Below, one piece after another: positions 34,926-46,468 of a DNA stretch of 64,000 nt. The stretch spans positions 620,001 to 684,000 of the forward strand of contig OZ037920.1 in assembly GCA_964035575.1 (NCBI GenBank). The letters are read 5' to 3'. Each line of letters starts with the position of its first letter. Within the stretch, counting starts at the first letter, position 1. Made by a program: the position numbers and the translations under genes. The notes below the pieces were generated by a model. That model did not search any database. It saw only the letters and a list, made by a program, of their open reading frames with translations, and was not told the DNA's origin. Source of the DNA: Rhynchopus sp. YZ270_cl-10 (Eukaryota; Euglenozoa; Diplonemea; Diplonemida; Diplonemidae).

Positions 34926-37847
34926 ATGGCAAAGCACACTGCGCTGTGCGTGCTGCTGTGTGCATCGCAGGTGTACGGACACGGCCACGTTGTGACACCG
35001 CCGTCGCGTGTGGAGCTCTGCAAGACAGGGGGCAACGCAAACTGCGGGCAGATCATCTGGGAGCCCTACAGCGTGGAGGGTCCTGACGGGTGGCCGGCAG
35101 ACGGGACGATTGCGGCAGGAGGTGGACACTCGCGCTTCCCTGAGCTGAACGTGCAGACGGCGACACGCTGGGAGAGGGTTGCGATGTCGTCGGGGCCAAC
35201 GAAGTTTGCGTGGAAGTTTCTTGTGAACCACGTGACGAAGGACTACAAGTACTACATCACGCGTGTGGGGTGGGACGTGGCGGCACCGCTCACACGGGCA
35301 ACGTTTGAGACTGCACCCTTCTGTGTTGTGGACGGGGGGATGACGGAGCCACCGGCACTTGACGAGCACACGTGCAACGTGCCGACACGCGAGGGATACC
35401 ACATCATTCTGAGTGTGTGGGATGTGGGTGACACGTCGAACAGCTTCTTCAACGTGATTGACGCCATGTTCTCTGGTGGTGCCAGCCCTCCTGTGCCTGT
35501 CCCTGTGCCAACAGCACCAGTCCCTGTGCCGACCTCACCTGCGACACCTCCCGTCTGTGCGACCTCTGTGCACTGCATGTACGTTGCGTGTGAACAGGAC
35601 CGTGCCTGTTGCGAGGAGGTGGGTGCGTCCTGTGCTGTGTACAACACACAATACGCACAGTGTGTGCAGGGTGTACCGTCGCCTTCGACACCACCGCCAA
35701 CACCACCTGTCACAACACCACCCACACCCACACAAGCACCAGCACCGTCGCCAACGACACCACCAACCCCACCTGTCTGTGCGACGTCTGTGGCCTGCAT
35801 CTACAGTGCATGTGAACAGGACCGTGCCTGCTGCGAGGAGGTGGGTGCGTCCTGTGCTGTCTACAACTCGTACTACGCACAGTGTGTGCAGGGTGCACCG
35901 TCGCCTTTGACACCACCGCCAACACCACCTGTGCCTGTGACAACGCCTCCTTCCGCCTCCTGCCCAAGTGACACAAGTGGATGCGGCTGCGACTGGACTG
36001 ACAACGGTGCAAAGTGCAACACAGACGACGGCAGCGAGTGCTACTGCAAGTGCTGCTGCCAGCACACCGGCCAGTGTGCGTGGCAGGGCGGAGGCAGTGG
36101 CGGTGGTGGTGGTGGAGGCAGCGGGTCGACATGCGCCCTTCCAAGCGGGCTGGACGCAGACGTGGCTGCAGTGGACAACACCGGGTTCGCAACGTGCCAC
36201 GGGAAGCTGCGTCTGTCGGGGCTGCAGCTTGTGGGGGCACAGGGGGAGGCTGTGCAGCTGATGGGGATGAGCAGCCACGGGCTGCACTGGTTTGCGAACT
36301 GCTACACGAAGGAAAGCATCACACATCTGGTGACGCGGTGGGGCATCAACGTGTTCCGGGCAGCAATGTACATTGGTGAGGGGGGCTACGGGAACAACCC
36401 GGCGCTGAAGCAGACTGTGCTGGACATTGTGCAGTGGTGCAAGGAGCTCGGGATCTACGTCATTGTGGACTGGCACATGCTGAGCCCCGGGAACCCGAAC
36501 GACGGTGAGTACGACGGGGCAGACGCGTTCTGGCAGGACATGGCACGGACGCTGAAGGACGAGACCCACGTGCTGTACGAGATTGCGAACGAGCCCAACG
36601 GTGTGAGCTGGGGCGAGGTTCTGAGCTACCACAACCGCATCTTGGCGCTGATCCGTGCGGAGGATGCGGAGACAGTGGTGCTTGCGGGGACGCCGACGTG
36701 GAGCCAAGACATCCACGAGGCAGCGGTGCGCCCTGTGGACCTCCCGCACAACGTCATGTACGTGTTCCACTTCTACGCCGGGTCGCACACACACCTGCAG
36801 TCGCGTGTGCAGGAGGTTGCGTCGCAGATCCCGCTGTTTGTGAGTGAGTGGGGCACGTCTGAGGCGAGCGGTGACGGGGGTCCCTTCCTCGACAACGCGC
36901 AGGCGTTCCTGGAGGGCTTCAAGAGCGCAGGGTCGCAGGGTGTGCAGCTGAGCTGGACGTCGTGGAGTCTGGCGGACAAGGCAGAGGTGTCGGCGGCACT
37001 GCAGTCTGGAGCGTGTGCCTCTGGCGACTGGGACAGTGTGTCGTGCACGGGGAGCTATGTGCGCACGTACATCAGAACGAACGCTGTCCCCTGTGGTGGC
37101 ACTGTGGTGACCAACGTACCTGCCACCAACACACCACTGACATCTACGCCCTCTGCCCTCTCGTCTCAACCGACTGCATCGCCCTCAACATCCACTACTG
37201 CCCCACTGACGACCACCCCAAGCACCGCTGTGCCGGGTCTGAGCAGTGTTGTGAAGCAGCTCATCAGCATCACGCTAAGCCTGCTCCTGGCGCTGTTCGA
37301 CAAGGACGCGTTCCTCGCTGCTGTGATGTCGCTCCTCGGGCCTCTTATATCAAGCGTGCAAGCACGCTGGACGTGCCCCCCGAGCGCATGCGTGAACGGC
37401 TGCCCTTCGTCTGCTGTGGATAAGCTGAGTGCCGGGTGCACCCCGCTGTTTGACACACCTGGACGTGCGGCTGTGGTGCTTGCGGAGGTTGGGATGGTGG
37501 TCGAGATTGAGACTGAGAACAGCGCTGTGGGCTCGGACGACGCTGTGCTGGCTGCGTTGCAGGCCGAGGTCGATACGCCGTCTGCTGCGTTTGAGGCCTT
37601 CCCTGTCAAGGGTGCCGAGGTGGTGCAGTCGGAGGTGGTGGTCGGGATGGCGACACCAGCACCCCCATCTTCATCCGGTGGTGGGCTTGAAGCAGTGCAC
37701 ATTGCTGTCATTGTGGGTGTCTGTGTGTTCCTGCTGGTGGTATTAGTGTTGATGTCCGTGTTCTGCGTAAAGAAGAGGCAGAAGCGCCGCGAAGCCACAA
37801 AGCTGACCTCTGTGTGCGAAACGGAGCCAGTCGACGTCGCTGTGTAG
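34926..37847 (+). CDS. Membrane-anchored AA10 LPMO - GH5 cellulase fusion
   Basis: The gene is intronless, 973 residues; the start is the ATG that opens the signal peptide (1-18), although the frame is open further up. Cleavage exposes His19 (HGHVVTPPSR). With His102 (NHVTKDYKYYITR) it would form the copper brace of an AA10 lytic polysaccharide monooxygenase (19 to about 185). Pro/Val/Thr linkers join two near-identical cysteine modules (from C211 and C285, CEQDRACCEEVGASC) and a third cysteine-rich block (about 340-385). A glycine linker follows, then a GH5 domain (about 425-700) of the Bacillus endoglucanase type, with acid/base Glu556 (YEIANEPNG) and nucleophile Glu641 (FVSEWGTS). A Ser/Thr-rich stalk, one membrane span (about 925-948) and a basic tail (KKRQKRRE) end the protein. 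It should act outside the cell on cellulose or chitin-like polymers. Bacterial ancestry of the catalytic parts is likely. Confidence 0.9.
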   Translation: MAKHTALCVLLCASQVYGHGHVVTPPSRVELCKTGGNANCGQIIWEPYSVEGPDGWPADGTIAAGGGHSRFPELNVQTATRWERVAMSSGPTKFAWKFLVNHVTKDYKYYITRVGWDVAAPLTRATFETAPFCVVDGGMTEPPALDEHTCNVPTREGYHIILSVWDVGDTSNSFFNVIDAMFSGGASPPVPVPVPTAPVPVPTSPATPPVCATSVHCMYVACEQDRACCEEVGASCAVYNTQYAQCVQGVPSPSTPPPTPPVTTPPTPTQAPAPSPTTPPTPPVCATSVACIYSACEQDRACCEEVGASCAVYNSYYAQCVQGAPSPLTPPPTPPVPVTTPPSASCPSDTSGCGCDWTDNGAKCNTDDGSECYCKCCCQHTGQCAWQGGGSGGGGGGGSGSTCALPSGLDADVAAVDNTGFATCHGKLRLSGLQLVGAQGEAVQLMGMSSHGLHWFANCYTKESITHLVTRWGINVFRAAMYIGEGGYGNNPALKQTVLDIVQWCKELGIYVIVDWHMLSPGNPNDGEYDGADAFWQDMARTLKDETHVLYEIANEPNGVSWGEVLSYHNRILALIRAEDAETVVLAGTPTWSQDIHEAAVRPVDLPHNVMYVFHFYAGSHTHLQSRVQEVASQIPLFVSEWGTSEASGDGGPFLDNAQAFLEGFKSAGSQGVQLSWTSWSLADKAEVSAALQSGACASGDWDSVSCTGSYVRTYIRTNAVPCGGTVVTNVPATNTPLTSTPSALSSQPTASPSTSTTAPLTTTPSTAVPGLSSVVKQLISITLSLLLALFDKDAFLAAVMSLLGPLISSVQARWTCPPSACVNGCPSSAVDKLSAGCTPLFDTPGRAAVVLAEVGMVVEIETENSAVGSDDAVLAALQAEVDTPSAAFEAFPVKGAEVVQSEVVVGMATPAPPSSSGGGLEAVHIAVIVGVCVFLLVVLVLMSVFCVKKRQKRREATKLTSVCETEPVDVAV

Positions 37848-38688
37848 TGAAGGAATCCCACAACCACAGCACGCCATTTTTTTTTCTCGCCTTTCTGTAC
37901 CCCCTTCAGCATCATATGCCAACCCTTTCAATTCCCAATTCTAGTTTTGTACTCCCTGGTGTGCAGAACGCCTTTGTGCTTCTGACGTGGACACCACGCA
38001 TAAACCATATGGACCTGCAACCCTTCTGACGATGCCACCGCCACTCTCTTTACTGAGGAGACGGCCGTGTGGATACGGGGCTGGGTGCGGGTGGGGTGCG
38101 CTGCCTTTGCTCTGTCTTGCTGCTTTTATTCATGTGTGCGGATGTGCGGGTTGGGTCTGTCCCAGCTTGCTCTTCTTTGTGTGCAGTCCACCACGCACAC
38201 CGCACATCATCATTCATTCACACGCAGCATTGCAAAGGGTCCCCTTTTTATTTTGTCTGGGTCCAGTTTCATTTGCATTGTTTCCCTTCTTTTCTAGCGC
38301 AGTTGGTCTCACGCTTCTCAACCTCACGTTTTTTTTAATGCATGTACGTGGGGCATTATATGCCATATTCATCTAAAAAAGCTTTATTTTCTCTGTGCCC
38401 GCAGACCGTCCGTTCTGAGTACGCTCAGTGATGAGATTTCTGCGTCAATTTTTTTTAAGTAAGAGAAAACCGAATGGAGTGGGAACGCTAGTGAGAGCGC
38501 AGCGGAAACGATAGTGGGAACGCAACGAGCTTTTTTCATAATGTTTTATTCTTCCCCACAAAATATCACGCGCAGAGAAACACTCGTTTTTCACACAGCG
38601 CGTCCGTTTGTTTGTTTTTCTCAAACGACACCTTTTTTCAAAATTTTTTACCTCCAATTTTTCTCTCTGTCTATTTTTTCTCTAACTA

Positions 38689-38976
38689 TGTCGAGCCGTG
38701 CACGCTGACAAAGAACAAAGTCATGTACAACATGAACAGAGACTGTGTGTGGTTTGACTCGTCGCTGTCCGTGCGGTGACCGTAGGAGGCGCTGTGTGCG
38801 AGTGGGACAACCTGACGGAGATGTGCTCGCTGAAGCGTTGCCAGCACGGCAACGTCGAGGACTGCGAGTTTGCGACCAATGGCGGCGCCGAGGACTGCAC
38901 TCGGACCACCCCTTACTGCGAGTGGTCCACCACCACGAACAGCTGCGTGCAGTTTTCCCGGTATCACATATGATAC
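38689..38976 (+). pseudogene. Fragment of a cysteine-rich secreted protein gene
   Basis: Two overlapping stretches read like the CxW...C modules of the giant M8-like protein. NRDCVWFDSSL (frame starting at 38723) is followed, in another frame, by GAVCEWDNLTEMCSLKRC, EDCTRTTPYCEW and TTTNSCVQF, stopping at 38974-38976. The two stretches differ by one frame, with only a few bases between, too few for an intron, so a frameshift is the simplest reading. No signal peptide or good upstream exon is seen. It is probably a decayed or displaced piece of a relative of the 18885-29010 gene; a short genuine exon of an unrecognised gene is the alternative. Confidence 0.5.
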
Positions 38977-40443
38977 TGATTTCCATGGATACACATGAAA
39001 AGGAGTTCCGTGCTATTCACAGAACTCGATAGGCGATTGAGCTTATCTAACAACAACCAAAACAAAAGAAAGTACAAAGAAGAGAATAAAAAATGCAGGA
39101 AAAATAGACAAAGAGAAAAACAAAGAGATTTTGACAAAGTGAACAATAAAATCTCTCTCTTTTTTTTTGCATTTTCCCGTGTTCTATCTGTAGTGCGCAG
39201 CAGCTTTGGAATCCTAGTGGAGGCTGGTAAGATTCCTTTAGAGGAGAGCTGTGCAGTGCAATAGCGACACAATAATATATAATCAAGATCTGCCCGCTTG
39301 CTGTGGCTGCCGGTGTGTGCTCGGCAGGTGGGCAAACAGGGTTTCTTCCTCTCTTGTTGCGCTTTCTCTAGTTTTTCTATTTTCTCTTCTTTTCTTTGCT
39401 CTCTACTCTACTAACGACACGGCAGCTGAGGTGCAGCTGTGTGCACAGTGGTTTGCGTTGTTCTGCCTTGCCCCGCCTTTGCTGTCTGTGTCCCTCTGCC
39501 TCACCCGTTCTTCTGTGCATAAGGTGGCTGTCCACTTGAGTGCGCGAAGAGAAGGGTCTTATAGACAGGCAGGGGAGAGGACACCAAAGGTGCAGGGTCA
39601 TCGTGGAGAAGCCATGAAGACATGCAGGTAACCTTAGACTTTGCTGTTGTCATGTGTACCGTATCATATTGTGGTGTCTGCGTCAACAGCGTCGTTTTCA
39701 CCATTAGTTTGTTTTGCTTGTCTTCCTGCTTATTGTGCCTTCCCCTGCACACAGCAACCCTTTACAACCCTCCATCTGTGCGAACTGAACGAAAATAAAA
39801 CCATAGTCTCCTCCCCCATTGGTTTGCTAGAGAACGTCACGTTTGGTTGTCGAAGTGCTTCTTTTTGTCCTTCTCTCTAGCAGTTCAAATCCCCTATGAA
39901 GGGGTTAAAGGTGTACACAGCCACGTGCTGTTGTAAGAAAACAGACAGAACGGAGGTCGCTAGAAGCGTTCCTCTTTGGTATCTTTTTATGATACTTTCC
40001 GTAGTCGTGAGTCGGATTTGTATTACAGCAACGCATCCACCATTACCCACCTTGAGGCGTATGCATCTCTGTGTGGGCAAGTTTGGGGTGCAAGATAACA
40101 GAAAGAACGTTAACGGGGCAGTTCAATGAAGACCTATCCTGCGCTGTTGTGCAGGGAGAGGGGGAGGAAGGCAGTGAGGTTCGTGTGGAACCGTCTTCCG
40201 TCTTCCGTTCGCATGATGACAAAACACCAAACCATGACACGCCAGTCTTGCTTCTGACCTTTTCTTGACCAGACAACAACACTTCCAAATTTTCAAACAC
40301 CTTCTGAACTGTTCAGCACAGCAGAGGGGGCAAAACACCGCAGAATAACGACGAAAAGCAGAATGATGACAAACTTATGCAGAACGATAGAAAGGGGACA
40401 GTTCTCTGTTTCCTTTTCGGTGCTTCGTCACAACATATACTGA

Positions 40444-41922
<1,479 letters not shown>

Positions 41923-42505
41923 TCAACTGACCAATGTTCATTTTATTTTACTTTAATTGTGTGTGTTTGCTGTTTATTTGCCTCCCCTCTTTTTGCACCC
42001 GCAACACAAGGAGTGTTGCTGTCGGGATGTTGTGTGTTGCTCTTCACAAGAGACCCTGTTCCTGTGCCCTGTTCCCTTCCCACGAAATAGAAAACAAAGA
42101 GAGAAGAAGGAGACGCCACCTCCGCAAGAAGGTCCCTTCCATGTGAAGGGCGGGTGTCACATATCCAACACAAAAGCAAGAGACAAGAGAATTCCAACCT
42201 ACCTTCAAAAAGTGTCGTCTTTGCGCAGAACAGCAGACACCAACCGCACTGCAGTGCTCCGTCCACGCTGCCAATGCAGCAGGAAAGAGTATACTCGCGT
42301 GCCCCTTTCGTTGACGACTGTTTAGTTCTGCACAAAACGGACACCTGCTGCAGGACATTGACAACGAGACAATACCCACTTCCCCATCTCTCGATTTTGC
42401 ATCACCACGTTTTGGGTGAGGTGCATCGATACCTATTCTTTCTTTTGTTCCCCCTCTCAGTCTGACAAAACCCCCTGCACTTCAGAGAATACACAGCAGA
42501 CAACA
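41923..42505. other. Intergenic and leader region of CstF64
   Basis: The first 49 bases repeat the 3' UTR of the other alpha-tubulin. A T/C-rich tract (about 42436-42458) ends in CAG at 42458-42460, 45 bases before the CstF64 start, and is a candidate spliced-leader acceptor. No gene is supported in between. Confidence 0.5.
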
Positions 42506-44601
42506 ATGGACCGAGCACCGCCTTCAGTGAAGATCATGGTGAAGAACATCCCTGAGTATGTGAACGACGCACAGCTGCGGCCGATCTTTGAAGAGGCCGG
42601 CACGGTGCGCAAGCTGGACATGATGTACAACGCGAAGGGCACGCATAAGGGGTACTGCTTTGTGGAGTACGCGGATGAGGAGAGCAAGAACGCGGCGGTC
42701 CGGAACCTCTCCTCGCGCATGGTCAATGGTGTCTCCCTCAACATAATTGATATGGGATCGGCCGACGAGAAGCGCCACTCCCGCGAGTACGAAAGAGAGC
42801 TCCGCACCGTGCCCCGTGTCGAGCTCCCAGATGAATGCAAATCTGTCGTTGCCGACGCACTCCGCCGCCTCCCCCTCTCCCAAGCCTTCGAAGCCATGGA
42901 GCAAATGAAGCAACTCACCCTCGAAAACCAGAGCGACGCAAAAGCCATCCTCGACCGCTGCCCCCAGCTCAGCCACGCCATGCTCTACATGATGTACTAC
43001 CTCGGCATGATGGTCAACGACCCAGAGACAAAAGAACAAAGCGACATCCGCAAGAAAAACGAATCCCGCAAACGCAAACACGAAGAAAGGGAGGAACGTA
43101 CCCGGGAGCTCCGGCAGAAGATGGGCGACGCGATGGCGCCTGCAACCGCTGGGCAGCAGGCTGCGAAGAAGCCTGAGACAGAGAAGCGGGTACAGGGTTC
43201 GTTGCCGCCATCGCAGGTACCCGCTGCAGCACAAGGGGTACCCCCACCACCACCACCAGCACCAGTTGCGGAGGTGGCTCAACAGGCATCACCACCACAG
43301 CAACAACAGCAACACCACCTGCAGCACCCTGCTCAGCACCCTATGCAGCACTCACCCGAAAGCCTGTCCCCACAGCAGCAGCAGCAGCCACAGCACCACA
43401 TGCAACACCCAGGCTACCCACCAGAGTACGCACACCCGCAGTACCAGCACCACCACCACCATCACCACCACCACCACATGCACCATGCACCGCAAATGCC
43501 CATGGGGCAACCTCCAGTGATGTACGGAGGCCCGCAGATGCACGCACCACCAGCACTGGCAAACCCAGCGCAACAGCAGCCGATAGGGGACCCAGATGTG
43601 GTATGTATTTTGAAAGAACAGAGGTTTTTTTAGCAAAGAAGAGACCACCATTGGGTACGACATAAACCCATATAGGAGCGACACAGTAGATCTTGGGTTG
43701 CCTCTGGGATTGGCTTCTTGCGACACTGTATTTTGCATTTGCCTGTTTGCCTATTTAGCAGGGTTTGAGGAGTTGTGTTTGTGACAGCAAAAATATTACG
43801 GGGAAAAAACCCCCTCCCTCCTCGGAGAGGATACGTCGTGATCTCATACAAAGTAACACACCCCTTCCTCTGCCTTTGCCGCGAGCAGGAGAAACTCTTC
43901 CCCAGCCAATGCGATCGCTTCCCACGCATCGTCAATGTCACCGGACGCAAGTGCAGCGGCACAGTTGTGTTGTTGTAGAAGATTCCTGCCGACTGCCTCA
44001 GCATTCACCACAAGTCCAAGCTCCGGCATCTGTTTGGGAATAGTATCGGAGTGTCGACTCTGTAAAGACAGAGAGGCAGAGTCGCACGTTGACGGGCTTG
44101 ATGCAATGGATGCTCTGTGTCCAACAGCTATGAATGGCATGTGCAGCGACGCTATTCAGCAAGATGTAGTCGATACGGGTTCCTGTTGAGTCTTTGCGAG
44201 TGAACGTGGCAGGGGGCTTGCCGTCATCTCCAGTGTTGCCCAGGAGCGCGACATCGCACCAGTCATTGGCGAGTGCTTTCCGCAATGTTGGTGATCTCTT
44301 ACTTTACGTCTACACCACTACTAATCAAAAATAGAGTACAAAAGCACTTTCAAAACAAAACAATTATTTTCAAACCCTCCAACAGATCCGGCAAGTGCAG
44401 GGGCTGTCATCCGAAGAGTTGCAGGCGATGATGGGCATATCGGCAGAGGAGATGAAGGGTATGGACAGCCGTTTTTTTTGTTCTCTCTCTCTCGCAGTGT
44501 TTCTTGATGATTCCTGCGTTTTTTAGGTAGTCAAACGTACGTCCTTAGAGCCCTCCTTTCCGCGCTTTTTTTTGTCTCCTCACTTTGCAGAGAAATACTG
44601 A
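42506..44601 (+). CDS. CSTF2: Cleavage stimulation factor subunit CstF64, three exons
   Basis: Exons 42506-43600, 44386-44458 and 44591-44601 join (phases 0, 1) to 392 residues. An RRM spans about 8-85 (KIMVKNIPEYV as RNP2, GYCFVEYA as RNP1). The CstF64 hinge, which binds CstF77 and symplekin, lies at about 115-185 (LRRLPLSQAFEAMEQMKQL, CPQLSHAMLYMMYYLGMM). The middle is rich in Gln, Pro and His, with a run of ten His. Exon 2 encodes a C-terminal helical domain remnant (LSSEELQAMMGISAEEMK), and exon 3 adds only EKY before the stop. The protein binds U/GU-rich RNA downstream of poly(A) sites in 3'-end cleavage. The 785 bp first intron carries a LINE remnant on the minus strand. The tiny last exon rests on splice signals and frame only. 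Confidence 0.88.
43830..44310 (-). mobile_element. LINE (non-LTR) endonuclease-region remnant
   Basis: Read on the minus strand, 44285-43998 encodes an apurinic-type endonuclease tail (PPATFTRKDSTGTRIDYILL, where the TRIDYILL motif is typical of EEP-fold LINE endonucleases). A second frame (44140-43844) continues with DIDDAWEAIALAGEEFLLLAAKA, like the linker after the endonuclease. At least one frame shift and several stops separate the parts; no reverse transcriptase is present. It lies wholly inside CstF64 intron 1, against the gene. Family is not assignable by eye. Confidence 0.6.
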
Positions 44602-45282
44602 CACTTTGTCGTCCCTGCCAAGCAATTTGGTACTTTATTTCGGGGAGTTAAAAAATAACCATTTTTTTGACACAGATTTCGACCCAGAAGAGAGATCGTT
44701 TGCGCTAGCTGCACAAGCCCTCGTCAGGGCGAATCCTGGGATGTTTTTGTAGTGGAAGTGCGTTTCTTTCCCAAAAAACAAAACCCTGTGTGTGTTGAAA
44801 TCAAATGCAATTCCTAAAATCCGGAATAAATGCCCAAAAATGGGTGTCATCGTGTTGTACGCAACCACACCACACACACAGAAGACACCCCTACCTTCTA
44901 ACCCACACCTATCCTCAAGACTATTGTCCACCCCACACCCCACCCCACCCCTTTCCCCCAAACCCCCCTCCAAACGTGTCCTGGTACACGGGGATTGGGG
45001 TGTAGGTGGAGTATTTCAAAAAAAGCGAAACAAAAAAGACCTCTTCTCCTCCTCCTCCTCCTCATATTTCATTCCATCCAGTTTTCCCTCTATTTTTCAT
45101 CACGGAGTGTCAGTGCCTGCGTCCCTGAGGCGTTTGCACTATCAACTTCACTTTCATCTCCACAATCACTCTACCCACCCCTCTTCAGCGTGCTAAAAAG
45201 AAAATAACAATAAATCCGATAGTGGACGTACGGACATTATCTACACAAAAACGGGGGGGGGAAAAGCATTATCACAACTGCC
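44602..45282. other. Intergenic between CstF64 and zinc-ribbon gene
   Basis: About 680 bases, with C-rich and A-rich tracts. CCCCTCTTCAG at about 45178-45188 is a possible leader acceptor for the next gene. No gene is supported. Confidence 0.5.
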
Positions 45283-45792
45283 ATGGAGGTAACCTGCCAA
45301 TGCGGCTCTCGTGTTGCTGTAGGGGATAAATTCTGTAGGCACTGTGGTGATGGTATTCTCCTTAGTGGCGTGAAGCCCCCTGAGTGCGGTGACGCTGAGG
45401 AGCTCTGTAGCTATGCACGACGTCTTGCGGAGTACAGCAGGGCTCTTAGGCAGAACGAACCCCTTTCAAGCGAACGTCCAGCAGGGATACCGACACTCTC
45501 CTCAGGGCGAGATGTGAGGCACGCCCGCGGACCACCCTCGGTAGCCGATAGAGAAAGGGAAAGGGAAAGGGCAGCCCCGAACCTCAGCATGTCCCGAGCC
45601 ACGGTGTCGTCATCTGAGATAAAGCATCTGGCGCAATACATAAAGAAGCCGTCTGCAGGTGTGGGTGGGGGTGGGTTTGATGCCAATGGAGGAGGAGGGG
45701 GTGCGCCGCGTGTGCTGGACCCGGCAGCGCTGTGTTCTTTGAGGTCTTTCTCGTTATCGCGACGGACGCAAAGCCCGGTGCGGTTTCCTTAG
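45283..45792 (+). CDS. Small protein with N-terminal zinc ribbon
   Basis: The gene is intronless, 169 residues, from ATG at 45283. The N-terminus holds a zinc-ribbon-like motif CQCG...KFCRHCG (Cys5, Cys7, Cys18, Cys21). A short helical segment follows (EELCSYARRLAEYSRAL). The rest is polar and low in order, with an RERERER run and a Gly-rich stretch (about 126-145). A C-terminal RSFSLSRR could be a phosphorylation site. The function is not recognisable. Similar ribbon-plus-disorder proteins occur in protists, so I treat it as a real but hypothetical gene; codon use and the clean stop support this. Confidence 0.6.
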   Translation: MEVTCQCGSRVAVGDKFCRHCGDGILLSGVKPPECGDAEELCSYARRLAEYSRALRQNEPLSSERPAGIPTLSSGRDVRHARGPPSVADRERERERAAPNLSMSRATVSSSEIKHLAQYIKKPSAGVGGGGFDANGGGGGAPRVLDPAALCSLRSFSLSRRTQSPVRFP

Positions 45793-46468
45793 ATGGTGTG
45801 GGGGGAGGGGTGTGTGTGTTTTGATGAATAAGGGTAATTCTTGCGTAGGGTATGGCCCCAAGAGAGAGAGGGTGGGTGTGTGGCGGGGGGGAGGAGGTGA
45901 TACAGAAATAATAATAGCTCTGGCGCTTCAGGCCTGAGTGAGTAGAACAAACCTCCCCCAAAAGTCGATCTATAAATGATGCATACCAAATGAGTAATGT
46001 TGTGGTGCATCCTCATTTAAGATTCCCTTTTTGTTTTTATACCTACAAAAGCGTAGCTTAAAAGGAGAAATAGTTCCTCAGATACGGTCTCCGATCACCC
46101 CTTCTATAGGGTAATTGAGCAATCAACGAAACAAACCTTTTTCCCCTTTTGCTTTACCTATCAGAGTTACCATTTTGATGTGTGCGTACTGTGCGGCACC
46201 TTTCAAAATTTTTTATTGTAATTATTTGGCTTGAGAGAGAGATATTTCATCTCTTGAGCTTTTTTTCCTCCCAAAACCCCCTAGATGTTTTCCTTGTTTT
46301 ATTTTGTTACAACCTAAAAAAAAAACCTAGCAATTTAGAAGTGATTTTCAAAAACCCCGAACACCCCCCCCTTTATTTCACATTTCCATAGTTTTTCCAT
46401 CACCCCCACCTCCAACCCTCACCCACAAAAACCAGATTTTTTTTGCAAAAACTTTCTACATACAAAAA
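45793..46468. other. Intergenic before the GTPase gene
   Basis: About 675 bases. An inverted copy of the CATATTC...TTACCC motif lies at about 45826-45862 (GGGTAATTCTTGCGTAGGGT). The remainder is A/T-rich with homopolymer runs. Confidence 0.55.
45826..45862 (-). repeat. Short dispersed motif, inverted copy
   Basis: GGGTAATTCTTGCGTAGGGT followed by ATGGCCCC is the reverse complement of the motif at 52078-52106 with a few changes. Confidence 0.55.
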
